Shown: one piece after another, positions 1 through 13,283 of the stretch | Numbering within the stretch: the first letter of the stretch is position 1 | Layout: every line of letters starts with the position of its first letter | From: Pannonibacter sp. XCT-53 | GTDB taxonomy: Bacteria > Pseudomonadota > Alphaproteobacteria > Rhizobiales > Stappiaceae | Direction of reading: 5' to 3' | NCBI RefSeq assembly: GCF_009915765.1 | Contig: NZ_JAABLQ010000002.1 | Location: 186,001 to 250,000 of the forward strand | Length of the DNA: 64,000 bases | The notes under the pieces: model-generated | What the model was told of the DNA's origin: nothing | Databases searched by the model: none | The model's input: the letters and a program-made list of their open reading frames with translations, nothing else | Translations under genes and position numbers: made by a program

Positions 1-47
1 GCAAAAGCCTGTTGTCCAGCGGAGGCAATGAAATGCCGGCAGTCCGC

Positions 48-78
48 AAAAAAACGAAGGGCGGCCAATGGCCGCCCT
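48..78 (-). terminator. gltD rho-independent terminator
   Basis: A perfect 9-bp stem (AGGGCGGCC / GGCCGCCCT, loop AAT) lies just after the gltD stop. Read on the minus strand it is followed by TTCG and seven T residues, the form of an intrinsic terminator. Confidence 0.85.
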
Positions 79-101
79 CATGATTTCACTGTTTCAGCGC
101 C

Positions 102-1532
102 TCAGCGCGGCAGCAGGCTGGAGCCGGTGAGGAACTCGTCGATGGCGCGGGCGGCCTGGCGGCCTTCGCGGATCGCCCAGACGACCAGCGACTGTCCGCG
201 CCGCACGTCGCCGGCGGCAAAGACGTTCGGCAGGCTCGTCCGGTAGTCCTCGGTGTTGGCCTTGACGTTGCCGCGCGGGTCGAGCGCGAGCCGGTCACCG
301 GCCTCGGCGATGAAGGTGTCGCTGCGCGGGCCGGAGAAGCCGATGGCCGCCATCACCAGGTCGGCGCGCAGGATGAACTCCGTCCCCTCGATCGGCCGGC
401 GCTTCTCGTCGACGCGGGCGCAGCGCACGCCGGTGACGCGGCCGTCTTCCGAGACGAGGCCGAGCGTGGCGGCGGAGAACTCGCGTTCGGCGCCTTCCGC
501 CTGGGAGGACGAGGTGCGGAACTTGGTCGGCCAGTAGGGCCAGACATTCAGCTTGTCTTCCTTGAGCGGCGGGATCGGGCGGATGTCGAGCTGGGTGACC
601 GACAGGGCGCCCTGGCGGAAGGCGGTGCCGACGCAGTCGGAGGCGGTGTCGCCGCCGCCGATGACGACGACATGCTTGCCGCCCGCCCAGATCGGGGCCT
701 GGCCGGAGACATCCTCGCCGCCGACGCGGCGGTTCTGCTGCACCAGGTAATCCATCGCCCAGTGCACGCCTTCCAGGTCCATGCTGCCGATGCCGGGATC
801 GCGCGGCCGTTCCGATCCGGCGGCCAGCAGCACCGCGTCATGGCGCTCGGCGAGTTCCTCCAGCGTTACGGTCACGCCGACGTTGACGCCGTAATGGAAC
901 GTCACGCCTTCGGCTTCCATCTGCGCCACGCGGCGGTCGATGGGGCGCTTCTCCATCTTGAAGTCCGGGATGCCGTAGCGCAGCAGGCCGCCGGCCTTGG
1001 GCTCGCGCTCGTAGACATGCACCGTGTGGCCGGCGCGGGCGAGCTGCTGCGCGGCCGCCATGCCCGCCGGACCCGAGCCGATGATCGCCACGGTCTGGCC
1101 GGTCTTGGTGGCCGAGGGTTCCGGCTTGATCCAGCCCTCGCTCCAGCCCTTGTCGGCCAGCGCCTGCTCGATGGTCTTGATGCTGACCGGCATGTCTTCC
1201 AGGTTCAGCGTGCAGGCCTCCTCGCACGGGGCGGGACAGACGCGGCCGGTGAACTCCGGGAAGTTGTTGGTCGAGTGCAGGTTGCGCAGCGCCAGCTCCC
1301 AGTCACCCTGATAGACCAGGTCGTTCCAGTCCGGGATCTGGTTGTGCACCGGGCAGCCGGTGGGGCCATGGCAATAGGGAATGCCGCAGTCCATGCAGCG
1401 CGCCGCCTGGCGCTCCACATCGCCGTCGCTCAGCGGCAGCGTGAACTCGCGGAAATGGCGGATGCGGTCGGACGCCGGCTGATACTTCTGGTCCTGACGA
1501 TCGATCTCGAGAAAACCGGTAACCTTGCCCAA
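102..1532 (-). CDS. gltD: Glutamate synthase (NADPH) small subunit
   Basis: Beta subunit of NADPH-dependent GOGAT. It passes electrons from NADPH through FAD and Fe-S centres to the large subunit, which makes two glutamates from glutamine and 2-oxoglutarate in the cytosol. An N-terminal cysteine-rich Fe-S domain is visible (CMDCGIPYC, then CPAPCEEAC), followed by the FAD-binding [10 protein letters not shown] and the NADPH-binding GGGDTASDC motifs. I start at a TTG, which gives the family-typical N-terminus (M)[12 protein letters not shown] and sits 5 nt after a strong GGAGG; the frame opens five codons earlier, but that start would overlap the ribosome site. It lies downstream of gltB on the same strand, the usual gltBD order. 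Length (476 aa) is normal. Confidence 0.97.
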   Translation of the reverse strand: MGKVTGFLEIDRQDQKYQPASDRIRHFREFTLPLSDGDVERQAARCMDCGIPYCHGPTGCPVHNQIPDWNDLVYQGDWELALRNLHSTNNFPEFTGRVCPAPCEEACTLNLEDMPVSIKTIEQALADKGWSEGWIKPEPSATKTGQTVAIIGSGPAGMAAAQQLARAGHTVHVYEREPKAGGLLRYGIPDFKMEKRPIDRRVAQMEAEGVTFHYGVNVGVTVTLEELAERHDAVLLAAGSERPRDPGIGSMDLEGVHWAMDYLVQQNRRVGGEDVSGQAPIWAGGKHVVVIGGGDTASDCVGTAFRQGALSVTQLDIRPIPPLKEDKLNVWPYWPTKFRTSSSQAEGAEREFSAATLGLVSEDGRVTGVRCARVDEKRRPIEGTEFILRADLVMAAIGFSGPRSDTFIAEAGDRLALDPRGNVKANTEDYRTSLPNVFAAGDVRRGQSLVVWAIREGRQAARAIDEFLTGSSLLPR

Positions 1533-1565
1533 GGTAACCTCCTTCAAAAAGCCTGTCGGTGACGG

Positions 1566-1634
1566 GCCGCCTCGACCCTGCGGGAGGCGGCACCTGGCGA
1601 TGTCGGCCGCCCCGCGGGTGCTCCGGCGGGGCGG
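1566..1634 (-). other. Paired GC hairpins in the gltB-gltD spacer
   Basis: The roughly 114-nt spacer between the gltB stop and the gltD start holds two strong inverted repeats: GCCGCCTC with GGAGGCGGC, and CCGCCCCGC with GCGGGGCGG. Neither has a U-tract, so they look like intercistronic RNA structures rather than terminators. They might affect mRNA stability or the ratio of the two subunits; that is inference. Confidence 0.45.
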
Positions 1635-1646
1635 GGAGGGGCGGCC

Positions 1647-6383
<4,737 letters not shown>

Positions 6384-7038
6384 ATGCGCCCTCACTGTGT
6401 CCGCAGTGGCGCCGCGTGACCTGCCGGGGACACCGCGCGCGCTCCCGTTCACCCGAACGGACGCGTGCGACACTCTCCCTCAGCCTCTGTCGCGGCTCTC
6501 TCGTAATGTAACGCTTCGCCCGTTGAAAGCGAACCGTCGCGCTGCCCGACGGTCGTCCGCCAGGCGTTTTTCCGCCCGGTCTGGCCGTCCCGCCCTGGGA
6601 GGGCGCGGTCCGGCTGCACCGGTTGGACGGCGACCTGTTTCCTCTGCGCCGGCCTGCCCTACGGTTCGGGGTCCGCGCGCCTTGCCCCGGTTCGCCCGGG
6701 ACGTCTCAGGTCTGCCTGTTGCTGTCAAAAGGGACAGCATTCCTGCCCTATTCTGGGCCGGGGGAACATGACAGATTTCAAACGGGGGGGCAAGACCGTT
6801 TCTGAGGGGTAAATTCGTGATTGTTTCGCGCTGTGCCCCGTTTTTGATTTTTCGCTTCACTTCGCCGCGCATGGGGAAAGAAAATTTCACACATGTCGTT
6901 CAATTAGTGTTGTGCAGGTGCCTCTCCGGGCGTCACGGCCGATTGATTTCCTATTGATCGCGGCCCGGCGCACCGTCGGAGCTGCCTGATGCGGGCCGAT
7001 GAACGGTCCGGACCAACAGGCCTCGGGAGACTGCAAGA
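6384..7038. other. Divergent gltB / bufA intergenic region
   Basis: About 655 bp with no convincing gene; the ORFs here lack family features. It must contain the promoters of gltB (minus) and the bufferin gene (plus). A 7-bp inverted repeat TGCTGTC-N6-GACAGCA lies at 6720-6739 and could be an operator. The stretch from 6760 to 6960 is richer in A+T than the flanking genes. No promoter could be fixed with confidence. Confidence 0.5.
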
Positions 7039-7335
7039 ATGACCAAGATGATCCTTTCCGCCGCTGTCGTTGCCGGTGCCGTTGCCACGGCCTTGTCCGG
7101 TCTGTCGACGCAGGCTGTGGCGCAGGACGCCAAGGAGAAGTGCTACGGTGTGTCGCTGGCCGGCAAGAACGACTGCAAGGCCGGTCCGGGCACGACCTGT
7201 GCCGGCACGTCCAAGGTCGACTACCAGGGCAATGCGTGGACGCTGGTTCCGAAAGGCACCTGCACCGAGATGAAGCTGCCGGACGGCCGTGTCGGCTCGC
7301 TGACCGAACTGACCCGGGACCTGCCGAAGTCCTGA
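7039..7335 (+). CDS. bufA: Bufferin-type precursor (DUF2282)
   Basis: A 98-aa secreted small protein of the DUF2282 family. Residues 1-29 form a signal peptide (hydrophobic segment, cleavage near AVAQ-DA). The mature part carries four cysteines in the family pattern: [17 protein letters not shown], then GTTCAGT and VPKGTC. Family knowledge: these are RiPP precursors (bufferins) whose core cysteines are modified by an MNIO enzyme, and the products are linked to copper tolerance by sequestration in the periplasm. The MNIO enzyme and its partner lie just downstream, which supports this reading. Product chemistry and metal specificity are inferred from the family. Confidence 0.88.
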   Translation: MTKMILSAAVVAGAVATALSGLSTQAVAQDAKEKCYGVSLAGKNDCKAGPGTTCAGTSKVDYQGNAWTLVPKGTCTEMKLPDGRVGSLTELTRDLPKS

Positions 7336-7360
7336 GCTTCGCGAGGGACTGCCCGGCCGG

Positions 7361-7469
7361 ACCGGGTGGCTCGGGACCGGGTGGCTCCGGGCCGGCGGCG
7401 GTGGCGCCGTTGCCCGCCAGACCGGAGCCCCCCGGAGACCGGAGCCCCTCGCAGACCGGAGACGGCACG
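7361..7469. repeat. Two short tandem repeats between bufA and bufB
   Basis: A 15-bp unit (ACCGGGTGGCTCGGG) occurs twice at 7361-7391, followed by a 17-bp unit starting AGACCGGAGCCCC repeated at 7419 and 7436 and partly at 7453. The rest of the 288-bp spacer shows no gene. Confidence 0.7.
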
Positions 7470-7623
7470 TCGCGTGCCGGCCTCCTCACCCTTCCGCCCT
7501 TCATCGTCCGCCTCCTGTCGCCCGCCCGCCATCCGGATCGCCTCGCCGCTCTGCGGTTGCGGTCCGCGGCTCCGGGCGACAGTCCACCTTCGGTCCTGCA
7601 GGACCTCAACCGCCGGATCTGCC

Positions 7624-8538
7624 ATGTCCAATGCCCCTCGTTCCCGTGTTCCGTCTGCGCTGCCTGCCCGGGCCGGTGCGGGTCTGAAGGGCGAGCATTT
7701 GCCCGCGATCCTCGCCGGGCGGCCGGAGGTCGGCTTCTTCGAGATCCATGCCGAGAACTACATGGAGGCGGGCGGGGCGCCGCACCGTTACCTCGAGGCG
7801 ATCCGCGCCGATTATCCCCTGTCGCTGCACGGGGTCGGGCTCTCCATCGGTGGGGCCGGGCCGCTCGACCGGGCGCATCTGGCGCGGTTGCGGCAGGTGG
7901 CCGACCGCTATGAGCCGGGTCTCTTCTCCGAGCATCTCGCCTGGTCCAGCCATGACACGACCTGTTACAACGACCTGCTGCCTCTGCCCTACACGGAGGC
8001 GACGCTGGCGCAGGTCGTCGCCCATATTGATCAGGTTCAGGACGTGATGGGCCGGCAGATGCTGCTGGAAAATCCCTCCACCTATGTCGCCTTTGCCGAA
8101 AGCACCATTCCGGAAGCCGAGTTCCTGCGCGAGATCGCCTGCCGCAGCGGCTGCGGCCTGCTCCTCGACGTCAACAATGTCCACGTGTCCTGCACCAATC
8201 ACGGCTGGTCGGCGGAGGCCTATCTGGAGGCCTTTCCGCTCGACCGGGTCGGCGAGGTCCATCTCGGCGGGCATGCGCCGGATCTCGACGACGACGGTCT
8301 GCCCCTGCTGATCGACGCCCATGACCGCGCCGTCGATGCCGAGGTCTGGAGGCTGCTGGGGCTCGTGCTGGCGCGCACCGGGCCGCTGCCCACGCTCGTG
8401 GAGTGGGACAATGACCTGCCTCCCTGGCCGGTCCTTCTGGACGAGGTCCGGGCGGCCGACCGGGTGATCGGTGCCCTGGCCTGCGGCTGCGGGCCGGAGG
8501 CCGGCGACCAGCGTCAGGGTCGGGTTGCCCATGGCTGA
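7624..8538 (+). CDS. bufB: MNIO-family RiPP maturase (DUF692, BufB/MbnB-like)
   Basis: A 304-aa multinuclear non-heme iron oxidase of the DUF692 family. Family members oxidise precursor cysteines, forming oxazolone/thioamide in methanobactin and thiooxazoles in bufferins. Typical metal-ligand segments are visible: [52 protein letters not shown] and IDAHDRAVD. The frame is open to 7366, but the upstream part crosses tandem repeats; the chosen ATG gives [10 protein letters not shown] and a normal family length. Its end overlaps bufC by 8 bp, so the two are translationally coupled. Confidence 0.92.
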   Translation: MSNAPRSRVPSALPARAGAGLKGEHLPAILAGRPEVGFFEIHAENYMEAGGAPHRYLEAIRADYPLSLHGVGLSIGGAGPLDRAHLARLRQVADRYEPGLFSEHLAWSSHDTTCYNDLLPLPYTEATLAQVVAHIDQVQDVMGRQMLLENPSTYVAFAESTIPEAEFLREIACRSGCGLLLDVNNVHVSCTNHGWSAEAYLEAFPLDRVGEVHLGGHAPDLDDDGLPLLIDAHDRAVDAEVWRLLGLVLARTGPLPTLVEWDNDLPPWPVLLDEVRAADRVIGALACGCGPEAGDQRQGRVAHG

Positions 8539-9313
8539 GCGGCTGCCGTTCGGTCCGGGGCGCGACGCCTTCGCGGCGGCGCTGCTGTCGCCCGACCTGC
8601 CGGTGCCCGAGGGCGTGACCGGACCGGGGGGACGGCCTGCGGGACGCCGTTTCGGCGTCTACCGCAACAATGTCGTGGTCAGCCTGACCGAAAGCCTGAA
8701 GGCGACCTACCCGGCCGTGGCGCGTCTGGTGGGGGAGGACTACTTTTCCGCTCTGGCGCGCCTCTTCATTGGCGCGCATCCGCCCGTCTCGCCGATCCTG
8801 TCGCGCTATGGCCAGGAATTCTCCCGGTTTGTCGCGGATTTCTCTCCTCTTGCGGCCTATCCCTATCTCGCCGACGTGGCATCCTTCGAGTGGGCCTGGC
8901 TGCAGAGCTACCATGCCGCCGACGCCGTGCCGCTCGATCCGGCGGAGCTTGCCGCCATCTCTCCGGAAGTCCTTGCAGACATTCGCTTTCTGCCCCATCC
9001 GGCAGCGCGGCTCCTGGCGTCGGCCTTTCCCGTCTTCGACCTTGTCGTCGCCAACCGCTTCGAGCCGGACAGGCCTCTGTCCATTGATCTTTCGGAAAGC
9101 CAGACCGTGCTCTTCTCACGCCCCGACATCGACGTGATGTTCCGGGTGCTGCCCCGGGGGACGGCGGTGGTGGCGGAGGCCCTTCTTGCAGGGCAACCCC
9201 TTGGACAGGCAGCGGAATTGGGCCTTGCAGCCGAGCCCGGGCTGGCCTTGCCTCAGGCGCTTTCGGTCCTGCTGGCCGCCGGGATCTTCACAGGGGTCGC
9301 AGATACGGTCTAA
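8531..9313 (+). CDS. bufC: MNIO partner protein (DUF2063, BufC-like)
   Basis: A 260-aa protein with the DUF2063 N-terminal domain ([21 protein letters not shown], then [14 protein letters not shown]). Such proteins are the usual neighbours of DUF692 enzymes and are thought to bind the precursor and present it to the oxidase. The start overlaps the bufB stop (ATGGCTGA). No signal peptide is seen, as expected for a cytoplasmic maturation step before export of the modified BufA. Confidence 0.9.
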   Translation: MAERLPFGPGRDAFAAALLSPDLPVPEGVTGPGGRPAGRRFGVYRNNVVVSLTESLKATYPAVARLVGEDYFSALARLFIGAHPPVSPILSRYGQEFSRFVADFSPLAAYPYLADVASFEWAWLQSYHAADAVPLDPAELAAISPEVLADIRFLPHPAARLLASAFPVFDLVVANRFEPDRPLSIDLSESQTVLFSRPDIDVMFRVLPRGTAVVAEALLAGQPLGQAAELGLAAEPGLALPQALSVLLAAGIFTGVADTV

Positions 9314-9340
9314 GATATTGACGGGATGGGGGATTTCTTG

Positions 9341-9925
9341 ATGACGCGGGTGATCGAGTTCTTTGTGCGGCTTTATGTTGCCGTCTTTTCGCTGCTGGAA
9401 CAGGTCACGCGCGGCTGGTTCCTCGGGGCCTTCGCACGCTTTGCCTTTGCCGGTATCCTCTTGATGTATTTCTGGAATTCGGCGCTGACCAAGATCGGAT
9501 CCGGCCCGCTCGGCTTTCTCCACCCCTCCACCGGCGCCTTCGCGCAGATCCTGCCGCAGATGATGGAGGCGGTGAGCTACGACCAGGCGCAGATCCCGTT
9601 CTTTCCTTACCATGTCCTTGTTATTGCAGGGACTTGGGCGGAATTCGTGCTGCCGGCCATGGTCGTTCTCGGCCTCTTCACCCGCTTCGCCAGCCTCGGC
9701 ATGATCGTCTTCATCGCAGTGATGAGCTATGTCGACATCACCGGTCTCGGCGCCGACGCCACCGCCATCGGAGCCCTGTTCGATGGCAATCCGTCGGCCA
9801 TGATCTCGGACCAGCGGCTGCTCTGGTGTTTTCTTCTGACCGTTCTGGTGCTGAACGGTCCGGGCAAGATCTCGCTCGACTGGGTTCTGGCACGGCTCTA
9901 CGCCCGCCGCGCCCGCTATTACTGA
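9341..9925 (+). CDS. DoxX family membrane protein
   Basis: About 194 aa with several hydrophobic segments (FAFAGILLMYFW, LVIAGTWAEFVLPAMVVLGLF, MIVFIAVMSYV, FLLTVLVLNGPG), typical of four-helix DoxX proteins. DoxX genes are frequent last members of bufferin clusters, but their exact role is unknown. An ATG at 9326 is possible; I prefer 9341 because GGGGGA lies 7 nt before it. It follows bufC by under 30 bp and is likely cotranscribed. Confidence 0.85.
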   Translation: MTRVIEFFVRLYVAVFSLLEQVTRGWFLGAFARFAFAGILLMYFWNSALTKIGSGPLGFLHPSTGAFAQILPQMMEAVSYDQAQIPFFPYHVLVIAGTWAEFVLPAMVVLGLFTRFASLGMIVFIAVMSYVDITGLGADATAIGALFDGNPSAMISDQRLLWCFLLTVLVLNGPGKISLDWVLARLYARRARYY

Positions 9926-9964
9926 GCAGCTTGCAGCCCGGCCGGCGGACTGCTTTAAAGAGGC

Positions 9965-10999
9965 ATGATCTTTTCCAGCGACAATTGGGCCGGCGCCAGC
10001 GCTCCGGTCTCCGAAGCCCTGACGCGGCATGCCTCAGGTCTCGTTCCCGCCTATGGCAATGACCCTCTGACCGACGCGGTGACGCGGCGATTTTCGCAGA
10101 TATTTGAACGGGATGTCGCTGTCTTCTTCGTCGCGACCGGCACGGCGGCCAACGCCCTTGCCCTGTCGGCCTATGCCCGTCCGGGCGGGGTCATCTTCAG
10201 CCACCAGTCGGCCCATATCCAGGTCGATGAATGCGGCGCGCCCGAGTACTTCACCGGCGGCGGCAAGCTGCGCGGTCTGCCGGGGGCAAACGGCAAGATC
10301 GACCCGGCCGACCTGATCCGGCTGATGGGCGAGCATCCGGACGGCAACCCGATGCATGGTCAGGTGAGCGCCGTCTCGATCTCGCAGGCAACGGAATGCG
10401 GGACCGTCTATCGCCCCGATGAAATCCGTGCGCTCGCCGAGGCGGCCCACGCCCGGGGCATTCCGCTGCACATGGACGGGGCGCGCTTTGCCAATGCGGT
10501 CGCCTTTCTGGGCCTCAGCCCGGCCGAAGTGACCTGGAAGGCCGGCGTCGATGTCCTGTCCTTCGGGGCGACCAAGAACGGCTGCTGGTGCGCGGAAGCG
10601 GTCATTTTCTTCAATCCGGACAGTGCCTTGCAGTTTGCCTATCTGCGCAAGCGGGCCGGCCACCTGTTCTCCAAGAGCCGTTTTGCCGCTGCCCAGTTTG
10701 AAGGCTACCTGGCTGACGGTCACTGGCTCGCCAATGCCGGCCACGCCAACGCGATGGCGCGTCGTCTGGCGCAGGGGCTCGAGGCTGCCGGCAACCGGCT
10801 CGCCTGGCCGGTCGAGGCAAACGAGGTCTTTCCCGTCCTCTCCCGGGCCACCATCGCGCGCCTGCGTGCGGCCGGCGCGCTGTTCTACGAGTGGCCGGCA
10901 GACGGTGTGGACCCGGACCAGTCGGCCGTCCGTCTCGTGGCGTCCTTTGCCACGGACCCGGCCGACGTCGACCGCTTTGTCGCGGTCGCTGCCGGCTGA
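9965..10999 (+). CDS. Threonine aldolase family PLP enzyme
   Basis: A 344-aa fold-type I PLP enzyme of the low-specificity L-threonine aldolase / beta-eliminating lyase family, predicted to cleave L-threonine or allo-threonine to glycine and acetaldehyde. The start FSSDNWAGASAPV, the HMDGARFANAV segment (Asp171 near the PLP nitrogen) and FGATKNG with the likely PLP lysine at residue 204 are all present. Full length. Substrate preference cannot be told from sequence. It sits 39 bp after the DoxX gene and may be its own unit. Confidence 0.88.
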   Translation: MIFSSDNWAGASAPVSEALTRHASGLVPAYGNDPLTDAVTRRFSQIFERDVAVFFVATGTAANALALSAYARPGGVIFSHQSAHIQVDECGAPEYFTGGGKLRGLPGANGKIDPADLIRLMGEHPDGNPMHGQVSAVSISQATECGTVYRPDEIRALAEAAHARGIPLHMDGARFANAVAFLGLSPAEVTWKAGVDVLSFGATKNGCWCAEAVIFFNPDSALQFAYLRKRAGHLFSKSRFAAAQFEGYLADGHWLANAGHANAMARRLAQGLEAAGNRLAWPVEANEVFPVLSRATIARLRAAGALFYEWPADGVDPDQSAVRLVASFATDPADVDRFVAVAAG

Positions 11000-11016
11000 T
11001 CCCTGCCCTCGATGGC

Positions 11017-11043
11017 AAAACGCCCGGTCGATCCGACCGGGCG
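11017..11043 (-). terminator. Hairpin terminator between aldolase and hsp20
   Basis: A 10-bp stem CGCCCGGTCG / CGACCGGGCG with loop ATC lies between convergent genes. On the minus strand it is followed by TTTT, so it best serves the hsp20 transcript; it may also stop the aldolase mRNA. Confidence 0.7.
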
Positions 11044-11082
11044 CTTCGTGCTGCGGCAAGGGGAGAAGCCGGCAGCGGAAAC

Positions 11083-11529
11083 TCAGTGGGTGCTGGCCTC
11101 GATCTGGCGCGGCTGACCGGCCGTGATCTCGATCTTGCGCGCCTTCATCGCCTCGGGGATTTCCCGCACCAGGTCGATGTGCAGCAGCCCGTTTTCCAGA
11201 TGGGCGCCGTCAACGCGAACGAATTCGGCGAGCTGGAAGCGACGCTCGAAGGCACGCGAGGCAATCCCGCGGTACAGGACCTCGCCGGCCCCGTCTTCTG
11301 CCTGCTTCTCGCCCTTCACGGTCAGCACATGCTCCTTGGCTTCAAGCGAGAGATCCTTCTCGCCAAACCCGGCAACCGCCATGGTGATGCGATAGGCGTT
11401 CTCGCCGGTGCGCTCGATGTTGTAGGGCGGATAGCTCGGCGTGTCGGAGTTGATGCTGTCGAGCATGGACAGCAACTTGTCAAAGCCGACAGTCGAACGG
11501 TAGAGGGGGCTGAAGTCGAAATGACGCAT
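11083..11529 (-). CDS. Small heat-shock protein (Hsp20/IbpA type)
   Basis: A 148-aa alpha-crystallin-domain chaperone that holds unfolding proteins. The N-terminus MRHFDFSPLYRSTVGFD is the class A rhizobial IbpA type. The crystallin domain runs about 35-130, with the ending LLHIDLVREIPE close to the usual GVL-like motif. The 5' leader resembles a ROSE RNA thermometer and a sigma-32-like promoter lies further upstream, so heat control at two levels is likely. Confidence 0.94.
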   Translation of the reverse strand: MRHFDFSPLYRSTVGFDKLLSMLDSINSDTPSYPPYNIERTGENAYRITMAVAGFGEKDLSLEAKEHVLTVKGEKQAEDGAGEVLYRGIASRAFERRFQLAEFVRVDGAHLENGLLHIDLVREIPEAMKARKIEITAGQPRQIEASTH

Positions 11530-11640
11530 GATCTATTGTCCTCGTTTGAGCAACATGACTGATCTGACCTGTGTCTTCCCCGATCCGGCGGAAGACAGGT
11601 CTTGTCTGCAGGCCCGTCTGGCACCTGCTGACAAAAAGGT
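11530..11640 (-). promoter_or_regulatory. ROSE-like RNA thermometer in hsp20 5' UTR
   Basis: Just before the hsp20 start the minus strand reads TTGCTC-AAAC-GAGGAC followed by AATAGATC and ATG. TTGCTC pairs with the ribosome-binding GAGGA and leaves an internal G opposite G, the hallmark of the ROSE 3' hairpin (UYGCU against AGGA). Further upstream the leader has pairing segments such as CAGACAAGACCTGTCTTCCG. Family knowledge: ROSE elements hide the ribosome site of rhizobial small heat-shock genes until heat opens the stem. The exact 5' limit is uncertain. Confidence 0.75.
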
Positions 11641-11685
11641 GGTGGCGCCTTTTTCCGCTTTCAAGAGGTGCCGGATGAACGGCAG

Positions 11686-11714
11686 ATGAACGGGCCCTTC
11701 CGGTCCGGTTCAAG
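11686..11714 (-). promoter_or_regulatory. Candidate sigma-32 promoter for hsp20
   Basis: On the minus strand CTTGAA, 14 nt, then CCCGTTCAT resembles the alphaproteobacterial RpoH pattern (CTTGAA-N13/14-CCCAT-like). It would give a leader of about 150 nt that includes the ROSE-like structure. A second CTTGAA near 11660 with a weaker -10 is an alternative. Confidence 0.45.
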
Positions 11715-11786
11715 CGCGGGGATGCATCGTCCTTCCAACATCCGGCGACGCCCTGGTGGCGCCGGACAGCCGAAAGGAAGACCGTC

Positions 11787-12209
11787 ATGATCAAGTCCTC
11801 GCTTCTTGCCCTTGCGATTGCCGTCACGTCGATCGCTTCCGTCAGCCCCGCCCAGTCCGGGGCGCGCCTCGTGGTCGAGTACGGCAGCGAAGGCAGCTAC
11901 TACCAGGTCCAGGATGGCTGGTACGGCCAGTATCCGGACCCGCGCTGGAGCGGTCAGCCTCTGCCCGGCTGGGGCCCTCGCGGTGGCCATTATGATGGCC
12001 CGCGCCCGGACTGGGGTTACGAGCGCCTGAGCCCGCGCGAGGTGCGCCGGGTGCTGCGGCATCAGGGCTACAGCGACATCGACGTGCAGGATGCGCGCGG
12101 CCGCACCTATGTGGTGATTGCCACGGGTCAGCGCGGGGCCCTGGTCCGGCTCGTTGTCGATGCCTTCACCGGCGACGTCCTGCAGAGGGAACGCCTCTAT
12201 CGCTGGTAA
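11787..12209 (+). CDS. Secreted protein with PepSY-like C-terminus
   Basis: A 140-aa exported protein. Residues 1-25 are a signal peptide. The middle (30-75) is rich in Tyr, Gly, Pro and Trp (SYYQVQDGWYGQYPDP). The C-terminal 60 residues (LSPREVRRVLRHQGYSDIDV, then VDAFTGDVLQRERL) look like a PepSY-type domain as found in many rhizobial periplasmic proteins. Function unknown. A heat-shock gene lies divergently upstream. It has its own ribosome site (GAAAGGAAG). Confidence 0.75.
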   Translation: MIKSSLLALAIAVTSIASVSPAQSGARLVVEYGSEGSYYQVQDGWYGQYPDPRWSGQPLPGWGPRGGHYDGPRPDWGYERLSPREVRRVLRHQGYSDIDVQDARGRTYVVIATGQRGALVRLVVDAFTGDVLQRERLYRW

Positions 12210-12280
12210 GCGGTTGAGCGGCTGCGGCCGGCCCTGTAATCCTCAGGAGAGAACAGGACCGGCCCGCCGGAGGCGATTCC

Positions 12281-13219
12281 ATGCTGCTGACTGAAGTGCC
12301 CGGAAACCCCGTTCCGGAGGGAGCCCTTGCCGGCTTTCTCGACACGTCCGATGGCGCAAGGCTGCGGTATGCGCGCTTTCCGGCCACGGGCAGTCCGCTG
12401 AAGGGCACGGTCACGGTGCTGCAGGGGCGGGCCGAGTTCATCGAGAAATACTTCGAGGTCATCCGCGAGCTGCAGCAGCGCGGGTTTCATGTGGTGGCCT
12501 TCGACTGGCGCGGGCAGGGCGGCTCGTCGCGCCATGCCGGTGATCCCCTCCGGGGCCATGTCCGGGACTTCGCCGAGTACCGCCGCGATCTCGACGCGAT
12601 CCTGTCGGAGATCGTGCTGGCGCAGTGTCCCGGCCCGCATTTCGCGCTGGCGCATTCGACCGGCGGCGCGATCCTGTTGTCGCACACCGAACGGCTGCGC
12701 ACCCGCTTCGCGCGGGCTGTCCTCACCTCGCCCCTCGTCGGCCTTCTCGACGCCGGCTGGCGCGAAGGCCTCGCCTACAGTGCGGCCCGCTGGCTCTGTC
12801 GCCTCGGCCTGGGCCGTCTGTTCATTCCCGGCGGCACCGGGCTGCTCACCTCCGACTATGCCGACAACCGTCAGACCAGCGACGCGGCGCGCTTCGAGCG
12901 CATGAATGCCGTGGTGCGTGCTCGCCCCGACCTCGGCGTCGGTTCGCCGACAAATGCCTGGCTGGCAGCCACCGGCCGGACCCTGCTGTCGTTCCGCAGC
13001 ATCGACTTCGGGCCCTCGGTGCATCTGCCGCTGCTGATCCTGGCTGCCGGCGCGGACCGCATCGTGTCGACGCCGGCAACCGAGGAGCTGGCGACGCGGA
13101 TGAAGGCGGCTGCATTCCTCGCCGTTCCCGGCGCCCGCCACGAGATCCTGATGGAAGCGGACGTCTACCGCGACCAGTTCTGGGCCGCCTTTGACGCCTT
13201 CGTGCCGGGAAGCGACTGA
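12281..13219 (+). CDS. Alpha/beta hydrolase, lysophospholipase-like
   Basis: A 312-aa serine hydrolase of the PldB/monoacylglycerol lipase type. Visible parts: FDWRGQGGSSR, the nucleophile elbow AHSTGG (Ser in place of the common GHSMGG context), Asp in AAGADRIVS and His in PGARHEIL, making a complete catalytic triad. The first residues MLLTEVPGNPVPEG are typical of the family in this lineage. It probably acts on lysophospholipids or monoacylglycerols; the true substrate is not known. Confidence 0.85.
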   Translation: MLLTEVPGNPVPEGALAGFLDTSDGARLRYARFPATGSPLKGTVTVLQGRAEFIEKYFEVIRELQQRGFHVVAFDWRGQGGSSRHAGDPLRGHVRDFAEYRRDLDAILSEIVLAQCPGPHFALAHSTGGAILLSHTERLRTRFARAVLTSPLVGLLDAGWREGLAYSAARWLCRLGLGRLFIPGGTGLLTSDYADNRQTSDAARFERMNAVVRARPDLGVGSPTNAWLAATGRTLLSFRSIDFGPSVHLPLLILAAGADRIVSTPATEELATRMKAAAFLAVPGARHEILMEADVYRDQFWAAFDAFVPGSD

Positions 13220-13283
13220 CGGACCGGCCCCGCCGCCGTTTCTGCCGCCCTGGGTCGCGGAGCCGGGTCGCGGAGCGCCGCGA

